64,000 nucleotides of DNA from an uncultured Dehalococcoidia bacterium (GTDB lineage Bacteria; Chloroflexota; Dehalococcoidia; Lucifugimonadales; UBA3495), in NCBI GenBank assembly GCA_951812625.1, contig CATOSP010000002.1, positions 1,622,788 through 1,686,787 of the forward strand, given 5' to 3'. The position numbers and the translations under genes are program-made. The notes below the pieces were generated by a model. The model had not been told where the DNA came from. It saw only the letters and a program-made list of their open reading frames with translations, and searched no databases. Numbering within the stretch: position 1 is the first letter of the stretch; every line of letters starts with the position of its first letter. Below, in pieces: positions 17,661 to 26,509 of this stretch.

Positions 17661-18190
17661 TCAGCGGCGGACGACTATTGTTCCCATCATCGTGTCGTGG
17701 AGTGCCTGCCGGTTGTCGTTGAGCAAGGGCCACAAGTGATTTAATGCCCAATAGATACCACCCGTTATGCTCGAGAGGGCAGACCCCAAGACCACCTTGA
17801 TGATGAACTCGCGCAAGAAAGTGTAACCCCAGCCGGATGTATCGCCGCTTTCCTTGATTACGCGGATGTTGAACGGTTGCTTGCCCGGGGTCTGGCCGTC
17901 CTTGAGGGCGAATAGCCACCGGGCAAAGTAAATGCCAACATGATAAGGCTGGCCAGTGCAGTTCCTATGAAGACGTGTGTAAGTCTACCGCTGATAGCTG
18001 TGGTCCCACCGTCAGTGAAGAATTCGATAACGACCAGGGCCACGAGAGACGCTATTCCGACAGCGAGAGGGACTGAAAACAGCAGGGTATCTATCGCGTA
18101 TGCAGCCAAGCGTTGCAGGAAGGTTGCCAATTCCCAGTCAGCCGGGCCTCTCAAGAATCCCTCCTCCGATTCGGCCAACACGAGACGCAT
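17661..18190 (-). pseudogene. RDD-family membrane protein with one frameshift
   Basis: The minus strand begins at ATG 18190 (AGAAGG upstream) with 'MRLVLAESEEGF', then 'LQRLAAYAIDTLLFSVPLAV', which is the R-x-x-A-x-x-I-D start of an RDD domain. A second segment continues in another frame with 'RWLFALKDGQTPGKQPFNIRV', the RDD G-x-T-P-G-K loop, then the last helix and 'ALHDTMMGTIVVRR' to TGA at 17661. The break near 17935 is explained by loss of one T from a T run. With that base restored the protein is about 177 residues, a normal RDD protein. The function of RDD proteins is mostly unknown; some are ion transporters. Confidence 0.75.
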
Positions 18191-18415
18191 AGGCGCCTTC
18201 TGCAATTGTACCCTACGTCCGGCCTTGCGACGTTGTCCCGCGGTGAAGGCTTTAGGACAAAGCAACGTTAGGGTCTTGTATGACTCCAACCGACACCGAG
18301 GGGTTTGTCCAGCCGCAACCAATTATGTGATATGCGACGTCGCTGTACAGACAGGAGCACCACATCACAGGCTAGGGTCCCGCCAGTCTCACGATGTGAG
18401 GAGTGAACCCAATAC

Positions 18416-18444
18416 AAAAGGGGGCGGACTTAAGAAGCGCCCCC
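18416..18444 (-). terminator. Terminator of the panD-methyltransferase operon
   Basis: GGGGGCG (18420-18426) and CGCCCCC (18438-18444) pair over an 11-base loop. On the minus strand the stem is followed by TTTT (18419-18416). It lies 43 bases past the last methyltransferase stop. Confidence 0.75.
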
Positions 18445-18486
18445 AAAGCACAATCTACCCAGAGGAAACTGGGAGGTCCCGCGTGT

Positions 18487-19119
18487 TCACGAAGTTATCT
18501 GGTAGGCCCAGATGCGGTGGATCACCTCGGGTTCGCCCTTGGGCAGGGGGTGGAAGGGATCGGAGACCTCGGCTTCTTTCCACTTACCGTTGTTCTCCAT
18601 TCCTGATAGGTATTCCTTGAAACCGCCCTCCTCGTACAGGTCCACTCGAAGGCTGAACACGATGAACCCGCCGTTCCTCGTGATACGGACGAGCTCCTCG
18701 AAAGCATGTGGTGGGGCATGTCCGGTTGTGAACACGCCGACGCTGATAACCGCGTCAAAGGAGTCAGTCTCGTAATCCAGTTCCTCGCCAAGGGTCATCT
18801 GCCGGAAGTCCTTGTAGAGTCCCTTCCGGCGCGCTTCCTCGAGCATTCCCAGAGAGAGGTCCATTGCGTGGAGGTCTTGATAACCCAGGGATGCCAGGAT
18901 CTCGCCCACCAGTCCAGTGCCCGCGCCCGCATCTAGGATCTTAGCTCCGGCGGACACGTGCCGGGTGAACAGGTCAACCGCGGCCTTCGGAGCCCTCCAG
19001 TCGAAGTCTTCAGCGAGGTCCTTATCATATTCGGAGGCCCACTGGTCGTACCGCTCTTCCAATTCCTGGTTGGTGGTTGAGGAGTATACCCACTGGACCC
19101 GGTCGTGGCTTTCTTGCAT
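18487..19119 (-). CDS. Class I SAM-dependent methyltransferase (METTL27-like)
   Basis: 210 residues from ATG 19119, chosen because it overlaps the upstream gene's stop region (ATG begins two bases after its TAA) and because the text before it is non-conserved. Motif I is I-L-D-A-G-A-G-T-G (61-69), motif II/acidic loop 'AMDLSLGMLEEARRKG', and 'FDAVISVGVFTTGHAP' covers motif IV. 'ERYDQWASEYDKDL' near residue 22 is typical of WBSCR27/METTL27-like enzymes, small-molecule methyltransferases of unknown substrate. It is the third gene of the panD operon, just before a terminator. Confidence 0.88.
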   Translation of the reverse strand: MQESHDRVQWVYSSTTNQELEERYDQWASEYDKDLAEDFDWRAPKAAVDLFTRHVSAGAKILDAGAGTGLVGEILASLGYQDLHAMDLSLGMLEEARRKGLYKDFRQMTLGEELDYETDSFDAVISVGVFTTGHAPPHAFEELVRITRNGGFIVFSLRVDLYEEGGFKEYLSGMENNGKWKEAEVSDPFHPLPKGEPEVIHRIWAYQITS

Positions 19120-19120
19120 G

Positions 19121-19942
19121 TTACTTCCGGCAGACGTAAAGGCCCCAGCCCAACTCGTTCTTGTCGACTGCGGCCGCGGTCTCAAGATAAGCTTTGGTCA
19201 GCCATTCATAGTGTTCAGCATGTTCCGAAGTGTCATTCTTGGGTGTGCGCTCCGACAGACACAGATAACTCTGCCTCAGGTGCCGGGACATGTCCACAGC
19301 CTCCAGCATCTCGAAGCCTTGGTCCTTCAGGGCTTGCTGGTAGGACTCGAAGGAAAACTCGGTGTCGAAAAGCAGTCGGTCATATACGTAGGTCTGGGCT
19401 TCCGGTGTGATATCCCGTTTCGGGCGCAGGAGATCATCGAACACCATCACTCCGCCCGGAGCCAGGACCCGGTATACCTCACTCAGCACCTTGCGCTTGT
19501 CCGGGACATGGTAAACGACAGCCTGGCTCCAAACGTGGGTAAAGGAACCGTCCGGAAAGGGTAACTCGGTAGCTGACGCCTTCTCGAAGGCTAAGCGATC
19601 TTGCATAGAGGATTCCAGGGCAGCCCGCTTCTCAACCGCGTTGGCCACGCGGACGCCACTCAGGTCAATACCCGTAATGTGGCCTCCAGTCTCCCGGGCC
19701 AGCCAGGTCGCTGTCGTGCCGTTGCCGCATCCGAGGTCGAGCACCCTGGACTCCTGATTGATGCGCCCCTTGGCGACCATTGTCCGGTCCAGGTTAGCAC
19801 ACGCGGAGAGGAAATCGGTCCCGGTGGTGTCGTCGAAGAGGCCCCAGTGTACGCTCCCGTCCTCATCCCAGACTGACCGGTATATTTCGTCCTCGGCGTC
19901 GTAGTAGGACTCGGTCTCTTGTTCAGAAAACCTGCTGACCAT
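19121..19942 (-). CDS. Class I SAM-dependent methyltransferase, sarcosine/dimethylglycine-methyltransferase-like
   Basis: 273 residues from ATG 19942, which overlaps the end of panD by 20 bases; an in-frame ATG further upstream would only add non-conserved residues. Motif I is V-L-D-L-G-C-G-N-G (67-75), then 'GIDLSGVRVANAVEKR', 'LPFPDGSFTHVWSQAVVYHVPDK' (split here over the post-II and IV motifs), and 'EVYRVLAPGGVMVFDD'. The N-terminal 'YYDAEDEIYRSVW' followed by 'VHWGLFD' resembles sarcosine/dimethylglycine N-methyltransferases of betaine synthesis. An amine substrate is therefore plausible. Coupling to panD points to beta-alanine, which is inference. Confidence 0.88.
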   Translation of the reverse strand: MVSRFSEQETESYYDAEDEIYRSVWDEDGSVHWGLFDDTTGTDFLSACANLDRTMVAKGRINQESRVLDLGCGNGTTATWLARETGGHITGIDLSGVRVANAVEKRAALESSMQDRLAFEKASATELPFPDGSFTHVWSQAVVYHVPDKRKVLSEVYRVLAPGGVMVFDDLLRPKRDITPEAQTYVYDRLLFDTEFSFESYQQALKDQGFEMLEAVDMSRHLRQSYLCLSERTPKNDTSEHAEHYEWLTKAYLETAAAVDKNELGWGLYVCRK

Positions 19943-20294
19943 GCTTGGCGCCCTCCAGATACTCCACGAATCGGTTGTCGCGGTCAACGAGTATCATCTG
20001 CGGGTCCGGCCGTTCGTCGGTAACCTCAAATGACATGATGATCACGCAGTTGCCGGCGGCGCTGAGACGGGCGGCGGCTCCCTGTACGGCAATGACACCA
20101 GAGCCACGTTCGCCAGCGATGGCGTAAGTCTCGAACCGGTTCCCGTTGGTAATGTCACAGACCAAAACTTTCTCAAAGTCCCACAGGTCCACTTTGTCCA
20201 TCAGGTCCTCGTCGATGAGGATGCTCCCGATATAGTCCGGGTTAGCGTCTGTGACCCACGCCCTGTGGATTTTGGACCTAAGAATCTCTCGCAT
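19923..20294 (-). CDS. panD: Aspartate 1-decarboxylase (PanD) proenzyme
   Basis: 123 residues; E. coli PanD has 126. It has K8 in 'SKIHRAWVTDA', the self-cleavage pair G23-S24 in 'YIGSILID' that yields the pyruvoyl cofactor, Tyr57 in 'ETYAIAGERGSGVI', and the following 'GAAA' stretch. All are one residue offset from E. coli K9, G24-S25 and Y58. It converts L-aspartate to beta-alanine and CO2 in the cytoplasm. A strong AGGAGGT precedes ATG 20294. Normally it serves pantothenate synthesis with panB/panC, but here it leads an operon with two methyltransferases and no other pan gene. Confidence 0.93.
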   Translation of the reverse strand: MREILRSKIHRAWVTDANPDYIGSILIDEDLMDKVDLWDFEKVLVCDITNGNRFETYAIAGERGSGVIAVQGAAARLSAAGNCVIIMSFEVTDERPDPQMILVDRDNRFVEYLEGAKHGQQVF

Positions 20295-21016
20295 TGTCTA
20301 CCTCCTGAATTTCCTGTTGCTCTGCGTGCATCGCGCACGCAAGTAGAGCGTGATTTTATTGGCATATGGCCCGGTAGAATCGCCCCTACCAATCAACTGC
20401 TCACCTGTAGAACCTGGTGGGAAACCGCGCGTCAGCAGGGCGTGACCGGGAAGGTGTCGCTCCATCCCGGGTCTGCCTTTGGCAGGAAACTACAAGAAAC
20501 TATGCTGCCAAAACTAGGTGAACAAAACGGGTTCAGTGGCAGGACGAGGACTGGAGGACTTTGGGAGGGGGTTGGGACCCCCAATATATTGGGTGGGGGG
20601 AGCTAAGGCTCGCAGGGGAGAGTGTACCGCTGGCGGCTCCGGTAGTGTACAGCCGTGGTATAGCGGTGTCTCAGTTTGGGTCTACTACAGTATCTTTGCA
20701 TGGCCCACTTCCAGTTTACCAGGCGCGACTACTGCGCAAGATCCCTTCCACGTCTCACCCTTCAACTCTCGACGAGAGTCTAGCAGCGCCCATAGAGAGG
20801 GTCAAGTTTGCTTGCAGAAAGTTATGTCTATATAACGTAACTTTCGGTGGAGTTGATTGGCAGATATACGCATGTAATTCAGGAACCATACGATATATGT
20901 CCATATAAGAATTAGAACTCACCTACTTCCGCACATATGCAGACTCAGGTCAGCAAACCCTGACAAGTCCGGGACATGCCTGCGTCCCCACGTTGGTCAT
21001 TTGGGATGGGCCAAAC
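20295..21016. other. Intergenic stretch upstream of panD
   Basis: About 720 bases before the IS630 element. It contains purine-rich repeats around 20560-20605 and no protein-like frame. The panD promoter must lie in the first part. No recognisable RNA gene was seen. Confidence 0.5.
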
Positions 21017-22239
21017 TAGTACTCAATCAAACTTGGTCTTGAAGTTGTAGCCGGGGACCGGGTGGCAGTGCTAATCTGCTGGCAATAGGTGCTGTTGCGA
21101 GGTGGTGGTGTGGTCAGGGAGAAGTTTGCGGTCCAGTTGACGCCGGAGGAGCGCAACCAACTGGAGCATATGATCCGGGCGGGAAAGGGTTCCGCCAGAG
21201 TTATCAACCGGGCCCGCATCCTGCTGAAGACCGACGAGGGCTGGTCGGCACCCAAGGTGGCCCAAGCCTTGGACGTGGCCCAGGGAACGGTGTTCAACGT
21301 CAAGCGGCGCTTTGCCGAGGGCGGGCTGGACGGTGTGCTCAAGGACCGGCCCCAGGCCCACCGGTACCGCAAGATGGATGACCGGGCCGAGGGCCGCCTG
21401 ATTGCCTTGGCCTGCAGTCCGGCCCCGGAGGGCCATGACCACTGGAACCTGCGCCTGCTGGCAGACCGGATGGTTGAACTGGGGGTGGTTGAGTCCCTGT
21501 CGTACGAGACGGTGCGGCTGCACTTGAAAAAAACACAATCAAGCCGTGGCGGAAGAAACAGTGGTGCATTCCCGAGGTGAGCGCCGACTTCGTGGCGGCC
21601 ATGGAGGATGTCCTGGACCTCTACGCCGAGCCCTACGATCCCCAGAGGCCGGTGGTCTGTTTCGACGAGACCTCCACCCAGTTGCTGTCCGACACCCGGC
21701 CGCCGATACCGGTAGAACCGGGACGTCCCAAGCGTGAGGACTACGAGTACCGGCGCGAGGGCACCCGCAACCTGTTCCTTTGCATCGAGCCCCTGGCGGG
21801 CTGGCGGCATGTGGCGGTTACGGAGCGGCGCACGGCCGGGGACTTCGCCCACCAGATGCGCTGGCTGGTGGACGAGGCCTACCCCGATGTGCCGGTGGTC
21901 CGGGTGGTATTGGACAATCTCAATACCCATCGCAAGGCGTCTTTGTACCAGGCCTTTCCGGCGGAGGAGGCCCGGCGCATGGCGCGGCGACTGGAGTTCC
22001 ACTACACCCCCAAGCATGGCAGCTGGCTCAATATGGCGGAGATCGAATTCAGTGTCTTCTCCCGTGGCTGCCTCAAAAAGCGCATCCCCGATCAGGAGTC
22101 CCTCTGCAGGGAGATTCACGCCCTGGAACAAGAGAGAAACCGGGCTCAAGTCCGAGTCAACTGGCACTTCGGCATCCAGGACGCCAGAACTAAACTCAAT
22201 CGCCTCTATCCCATTAATTCCTGACTTGATCCAGTACTA
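21017..22239 (+). mobile_element. IS630-family insertion sequence, complete with TA target duplication
   Basis: Terminal inverted repeats GTACTCAATCAA (21019-21030) and TTGATCCAGTAC (22226-22237) match 10 of 12 bases, and TA dinucleotides flank both (21017-21018, 22238-22239), the IS630/Tc1 target duplication. The transposase fills the element. A truncated relative lies at 23722-24164. Confidence 0.88.
21089..22224 (+). CDS. IS630-family transposase, two frames joined by a likely -1 frameshift
   Basis: The first frame (21089-21580) has an N-terminal helix-turn-helix region ('FAVQLTPEERNQLEHMIRAGKG', 'GWSAPKVAQALDVAQGTVFNVK', both split in practice by linkers). The second (21577-22224) has the DDE catalytic core: Asp in 'VVCFDETSTQL', Asp in 'VLDNLNTH', and Glu in 'LNMAEIEFSV'. 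The frames meet at seven A residues followed by C (21527-21534). A -1 slip there yields 'LKKNTIKPWRKKQWCIP', the normal IS630 sequence. A-rich slippery sites of this form are used by many insertion sequences, so the element may be active. The fused protein is about 375 residues. Confidence 0.85.
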
Positions 22240-22354
22240 GGTGGCCTTCGCAGCCCCATTTAGCAGTCTCCCGAATGCCCGCGAGAATCGGCCAATCTGG
22301 GCTGAAGCCATCATTTCTTGACGGTGGGTTAGGCCATTGATAGACTAACATAGA

Positions 22355-22431
22355 GGGCGGTTAGCTCAGCTGGTTAGAGTACTTGCTCGACACGCAAGAG
22401 GTCAGTGGTTCGAGTCCACTACCGCCCACCA
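22355..22431 (+). tRNA. tRNA-Val (GAC), CCA encoded
   Basis: Acceptor arms GGGCGGT (22355-22361) and ACCGCCC (22421-22427) pair fully. The D stem is GCTC/GAGT, the anticodon stem CTTGC/GCAAG, the T arm AGTGG-TTCGAGT-CCACT, and the 3' end A-CCA is encoded. The seven-base anticodon loop reads T-C-G-A-C-A-C, so the anticodon is GAC (Val). Position 33 is then C instead of the near-universal U. It sits between the IS630 element and the FnIII gene. Confidence 0.93.
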
Positions 22432-22658
22432 TCTTATGGTGAACCCGAGAGTCCTGGACATCTTCCCGCGAATCGCTGGGCGTTCTGCCACTTGAACCAG
22501 GCGGGGATGTCCACTCGGCGAAAGTGCAACTCCGAAATCACCCTTCTATCAACCTCTATGAGCAGGATCCGCACCCCCAGCCCATCAATGCATCCGTTCC
22601 AGTTCGGGTAACGCCGCGGCATCCAGTAGACGGTCATTCTGTCGTCCTGCGGGCCAGG

Positions 22659-23162
22659 TCATTTGATGGCGAACGCGTTGAGGACCGGCGAAACCATCGT
22701 GAGTCTGGTAGGCTGGGCCGGAGATCCCTGGGTCTCCGCGTCGGCATTTCTTGAACCCTCGCCGATGCCAACCGAGTTTCGCGCCCTAACCTGGTAAATG
22801 TACTTTGTCCCGGCTTCCACTGTTGTGTCCGTGAATTTGGTGTCCGCCGTTCCTGTGTCCTCCTCGATGACCATGAATTCGCGGGTGCCCATCCCATCCC
22901 CATAGGTGTCGCCGTCCCTCGAGCGGCGTAGGATCTGGTACCCTGTGATGCTCTCGTCTTGTGGGTCAGCCCACCCAATAGTAACCGCATTGTGAGTTAC
23001 CGAGGAGACGGTCAGGCCGGTGGGCATAGCTGGCAGGGTTGGCGGAGGCGTCTGAGCGATGGCTGGGCGGTCCAAGGCGATGAAGATAGCGAACGTCACG
23101 GCTAGAATGGCCGGTGCCAATGCAAAAGGCATTAGCAGCCGGTGGCTCCGTATCGGATTCAT
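22659..23162 (-). CDS. Secreted fibronectin type III domain protein
   Basis: 167 residues. A signal peptide (basic start, hydrophobic 'ALAPAILAVTFAIFIAL', cleavage likely after 'AIAQ' near residue 37) precedes a Pro/Thr linker. One FnIII domain spans about 45-150: 'PTGLTVSSVTHNAVTIGWADP' at the start, 'ITGYQILRRS' in strand C, and 'YIYQVRARNSVGIGEGS' in strands F-G. Such domains bind proteins or carbohydrates, and the cell-surface role here is unknown. A single short domain with nothing else suggests either a small exported module or a fragment of a longer surface protein. The TGA stop (22659-22661) is followed by 66 open codons in frame, judged coincidental. Confidence 0.8.
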   Translation of the reverse strand: MNPIRSHRLLMPFALAPAILAVTFAIFIALDRPAIAQTPPPTLPAMPTGLTVSSVTHNAVTIGWADPQDESITGYQILRRSRDGDTYGDGMGTREFMVIEEDTGTADTKFTDTTVEAGTKYIYQVRARNSVGIGEGSRNADAETQGSPAQPTRLTMVSPVLNAFAIK

Positions 23163-23721
23163 ATCTGAAGCTCCTATAGTGTATTTGGTGCCGGTCAGTT
23201 GGGAGAGCTAGGCTGACCGCACTTGGTTCAGACCGACTATCCCAATCTACCAAACGATTGTGAAAAAAGAGTGATAAAGCCCTGGGATTTCGTAAATGTT
23301 TCATAAATGTGTCACGAGTGAAATGGCGGGACTTGGTACATACCAATTCAGTAACTCCAATACGCTGATTGCGACTCACCATGTGTCTGGGGTGGGCCAT
23401 CAACCTGCTGAGGTGGAGTAGTTTCACCCTTGGAAAGGCGCCATTATTGTTTGGGACATAGGAGTACGGGGTTTTCGTGAGTTGGTCATGCTCCCCTACC
23501 ATGGCTAGCACACTTCCAGATTGGGAGACCCATGCTCTTGCTGAACGGACTGTTCTGCTGTGGGTACTGGGGCAAAGCCATTCATGGCCCGGGAGCCGAG
23601 TCGGCGTAGCGAGCTCCCACTGCATCTGGACGATCTAGCATCCAGGTATGTGCCGGGGTCTGCGGGTTACCCTACTTGAAGGCCCATCCGACGAACCAGG
23701 GCCTTCTACGCTAGTAGTGTT
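23163..23721. other. Intergenic stretch upstream of the FnIII gene
   Basis: About 560 bases with AT-rich patches near 23260-23330 that could hold the FnIII promoter. No protein-like frame or RNA gene is recognised. Confidence 0.5.
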
Positions 23722-24164
23722 TCAGCATTGGATTGATGGATACAAGGACTTCAACTTGATTCGGGCGTCGGCGGTAGTGAAGCGCCAGTCCACCTTTATC
23801 GTGTCCTGGTTGCACCGGTCTTGCCACGTTCTGGTCTCTCTTCGCAGGACATCCTGGTCTGGGATGCGGCGGGCCAGGCACTGCCGTGCTAATATCCCCA
23901 GTTCGATTTCCGCCATGTTCAGCCAGTTGCCGTGCTTGGGAGTGTAGTGAATCTCCAGCCGCTCAGCGATGCGCCGGGCCTCGGCGGGTTCAACCACCTC
24001 ATACAATGAGGCTGGGTGGCGGGTGTTCAAGTTGTCCATCACCAGGATGATACGGTCCTTGTCCGGGTAGTCCTCATCCACCAGTTTCCGCACCACCCGG
24101 GCCCAATCGGCTTTGGTACGCCGGTCCGTCACTGCCACCCTTCGCCACCCTTCGCCACCCTTCC
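23722..24164 (-). pseudogene. Truncated IS630-family transposase (C-terminal half)
   Basis: The minus strand has 'WRRVAVTDRRTKADWARVVRKL'-like sequence followed by 'ILVMDNLNTRHPASLYE' (catalytic Asp) and 'IHYTPKHGNWLNMAEIEL' (catalytic Glu), ending 'KSLYPS'. It parallels the second half of the IS630 transposase at 21577-22224 but is clearly diverged from it. The 5' half is missing, cut off where the IS1-type element begins at 24182. A small tandem repeat of CTTCGCCACC (24135-24160) marks the junction. The first Asp and DNA-binding part are lost, so it cannot work alone. Confidence 0.8.
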
Positions 24165-24181
24165 AGGGGCGCAAACACCAT

Positions 24182-25014
24182 GGTATTCCCGACGTGTGTT
24201 GGTAATGGGATAAAATACGGTTGGAAAGGAAAAGGAGGAGGCAGGGAGGTGATGGCACGACCATGGATATATCGAAAAGACCAGCAGTGTCCCCGCTGTG
24301 GGTCCAACTGGCTGCCCAAATACGGGCGCTCCCGGGGCAAGCAGACCTGCCGTTGCGGTCAATGTCTCTACCATTTCACCCCAGGGGCGGAGCATCCCCA
24401 TCAGCCGGAGGGGGTCAGGAAGCTGGCAGTGGACCTGTCCACCGAGGGTAGCAGTCTGGAAGCCATCGGGTGGGTGCTGGGGTTGAAGTCGGGAACCCTC
24501 TATTCCTGATTTAAAAAAGCCCAGTGGGCCTGGGAGTTGTTGCGGCTCTTGGTGGAGCAGCGGCCGGATGGCCGTCCGCTGGGACCAGCCCGGGTCATAT
24601 CCCTGGATGAGATGTGGACGTGCGTGGGGGTCCGGCGGGGAGGGCAGCGGCGAGAGGTCTGGGTCTGGACGGCGGTAGTGGAGGAAGGGGACGGCCGGCG
24701 GTGGGTGGATTTCAGGTGGGAGACCGCAGCGAAGCGACCTTCCTGAAGTTGTATGACCGGCTGCCCGAGGCCCAGCGATATGTCAGTGATGGCTACCGGG
24801 TATATTAGTGGTTGCCCCAGAACCGGCACGTGGCGGGTAAAGGCCTGGAAGCCAACAGGAATGAGGGATTGCACCCGGTGTTGCGGGACAAGCTGAACCG
24901 TCTGCATCGGAGAACCAAGGGATACAGCAAGAACGTCACCCTGCTGCGGAACTCCATCGCCCTGGTCTGCTTACGCCTGGGCCTAATCTAATACCAACAC
25001 ACCCCAGGAATACC
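24182..25014 (+). mobile_element. IS1-family element, copy 1
   Basis: Inverted ends GGTATTCCCGACGTGTGTTG (from 24182) and its near-complement ending GGAATACC at 25014 bound an 833-base element. It inserted next to or into an IS630 relative. No clear target duplication was found. Confidence 0.75.
24252..24991 (+). pseudogene. IS1-family transposase, copy 1, broken
   Basis: The InsA-like part has two C-x2-C pairs ('CPRCGSNW', 'CRCGQC') and a helix-turn-helix. It is cut by TGA 24508-24510 where the related copies have Trp ('FSWVKKA'), so this is a G-to-A nonsense change and not recoding. The InsB-like part follows in other frames: 'ISLDEMWTCVGVRR' (catalytic Asp), 'VWVWTAVVEEGDGRRWVDF', 'YVSDGYRVY', and 'TKGYSKNVTLLRNSIALV' near the end. 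One further frame change near 24715 and a TAG at 24807-24809 disrupt it. Only weak identity is kept with copies 2 and 3. Confidence 0.8.
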
Positions 25015-25053
25015 TCCTCTAGGGGCCCGGGAGCTCAATTGCGGTTCTCGCTC

Positions 25054-26509
25054 CTAGTATTACAACGACGGTTCAAGGCGGAGAGGCGCGAAGGGCGGCT
25101 CGGCGTTTGGCATGGGAGCGCCTGGCCCGCTCATTACCATCCTGCGTATCCTCTAGCCACCGCAGCAGTTCATCCGGCCCGAACCGTTCCCTGGGCAGCA
25201 TTTCCCGCACCACCCGGTAGACCTGCGGCCTCGTGATCCGGGGCATCTTTTTTCCCCCAAGCCTGTTGCAGGCTCAGCAGGAACGCTCCTGCCAGCAGGC
25301 ACAAGGCCACATGGTGATGCCAGCCAGTCCAGGTGCGGGTCTCGTATTCGTCCAGCCCCATGTCGCTTTTCTCAGTCTCGAACTCCGTTTCTATACGCCA
25401 CCGGGAGCCCCCCACGTATGCCAAGGTCTCCACCGGGGTGTCCTCCGGAGCATTGGACAGGTAGTAGCGGGGTTCGCTGCCGTCCAGATTCCGGCGGTAG
25501 ATGGCCCAGTGGATTTCGCCGGGCTTGCGCCTGCTGGTCGGACGCACCATCTGGGCGCTGAACAGGTAGCTTCGGGGTCCCTGGCTTCCCTCAGCCACCG
25601 TGATCTCACGCCAGGCCTCCGTAGGGATGGCCGCAGCCCGTTGCTCCATGGTCCGGAGCTGCCCGTCCTGCAGCCTGGGCTTGCGGGGCGCTCCCCGGCC
25701 CTGGTACGGGGGACTGGTCCACTCCAGCTCCAAGGGCCACGCCGTAAAGCTGGGCGGAACGTCCAGCACATAGCGCATCCCCAGAGCCGCCAGTCCCTCC
25801 CGGAAGGACGGCGACATACCGAAGGCGTCGTCCGCAGCGACCCATCTTGCCTTGAGATGGCCCTGCGTCAAGGCCCGCTCCAGCATCTCTAACGCCAGTT
25901 CCGTCTTCGAGCAGTAGCCTCTCCTCTCCGCCGGCACCCCCGCTGCCTGGCAGCGCTCCGGGTCCGAGGTCCAGCTCTCCGGCAGGTACAGCCGTTTGTC
26001 CACCAAGGCCCGTCCCAGCGGGCTGACATAGGCCAGGAACATCCCGGCCTGGCAGTTGGCTACCTTGCCCAGTCTGCCGCAGTATTGACGGGCCACTCCC
26101 GCCGACTTCCTGCCCTGCTTGGGAAAGTCGCTGCCGTCCAGCACCCACACCGCCTCCGGATGACCCAGCCGAGTACCCAGATACTCCTGTAGGCGTCCTA
26201 TGACTGCGTCATCATCCCACGGCGATTCGGTGAGAAACCGCTGCATCCCTCGGGCCGACACAGGAACCGTCTCCGACAGATTTTCGGCGTTGCGCCGCTC
26301 CCCGGATTGCACCAACAGCGCCTGGAGGTAGTGACGGCTGTGGTCCCGCGTCTCCCGGCGGCCAAACCGCCCAGCAAAGTAAGCGTGAAACTCCTGAAAA
26401 TCCTGGTATACCTGGCCGAAAGCCGCCGCATCCACGTCCTTGCCTCACCTCCCCAAACCTTCCCAACCATCCCGTCATACTATTATCCCAACCGTCGTTG
26501 TAATACTAG
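25054..26509 (-). mobile_element. IS701-family insertion sequence, intact, with perfect 20-bp ends
   Basis: CTAGTATTACAACGACGGTT (25054-25073) is the exact reverse complement of 26490-26509. The outer four bases, CTAG, are palindromic and equal the typical IS701 target, so the real ends may be 25058 and 26505 with a CTAG duplication. Exact ends and an intact transposase suggest recent activity. Confidence 0.88.
25170..26435 (-). CDS. IS701-family transposase
   Basis: 421 intact residues. The family core is clear: 'WVLDGSDFPKQGRKSAGVARQ' region with catalytic Asp (about 121), 'QYCGRLGKVANCQAGMFL', 'WVAADDAFG' with the second acidic residue, and a C-terminal 'GGSRWRIETEFETEKSDMGLDEYE' region holding the Glu. 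Each is split from its neighbours by variable linkers. IS701 transposases are DDE enzymes related to IS4-like RNase H folds. The gene fills most of the element at 25054-26509. No frame breaks are present, in contrast to most other transposases here. Confidence 0.92.
   Translation of the reverse strand: MDAAAFGQVYQDFQEFHAYFAGRFGRRETRDHSRHYLQALLVQSGERRNAENLSETVPVSARGMQRFLTESPWDDDAVIGRLQEYLGTRLGHPEAVWVLDGSDFPKQGRKSAGVARQYCGRLGKVANCQAGMFLAYVSPLGRALVDKRLYLPESWTSDPERCQAAGVPAERRGYCSKTELALEMLERALTQGHLKARWVAADDAFGMSPSFREGLAALGMRYVLDVPPSFTAWPLELEWTSPPYQGRGAPRKPRLQDGQLRTMEQRAAAIPTEAWREITVAEGSQGPRSYLFSAQMVRPTSRRKPGEIHWAIYRRNLDGSEPRYYLSNAPEDTPVETLAYVGGSRWRIETEFETEKSDMGLDEYETRTWTGWHHHVALCLLAGAFLLSLQQAWGKKDAPDHEAAGLPGGAGNAAQGTVRAG

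Noticed and set aside
21016..22167. 383-codon minus-strand frame across the IS630 element
   Set aside because: It lies opposite a clear transposase and has no family features.
22434..22661. Readthrough of the FnIII stop TGA into 66 open codons
   Set aside because: The FnIII domain is complete before the stop, the extension has no recognised family and abuts the tRNA, and no SECIS-like hairpin at proper spacing was noticed.
24508..24510. In-frame TGA in the IS1 copy 1 transposase as a further selenocysteine site
   Set aside because: Related copies have Trp (TGG) there, no redox motif is near, and the gene has other breaks. A simple G-to-A nonsense change explains it.
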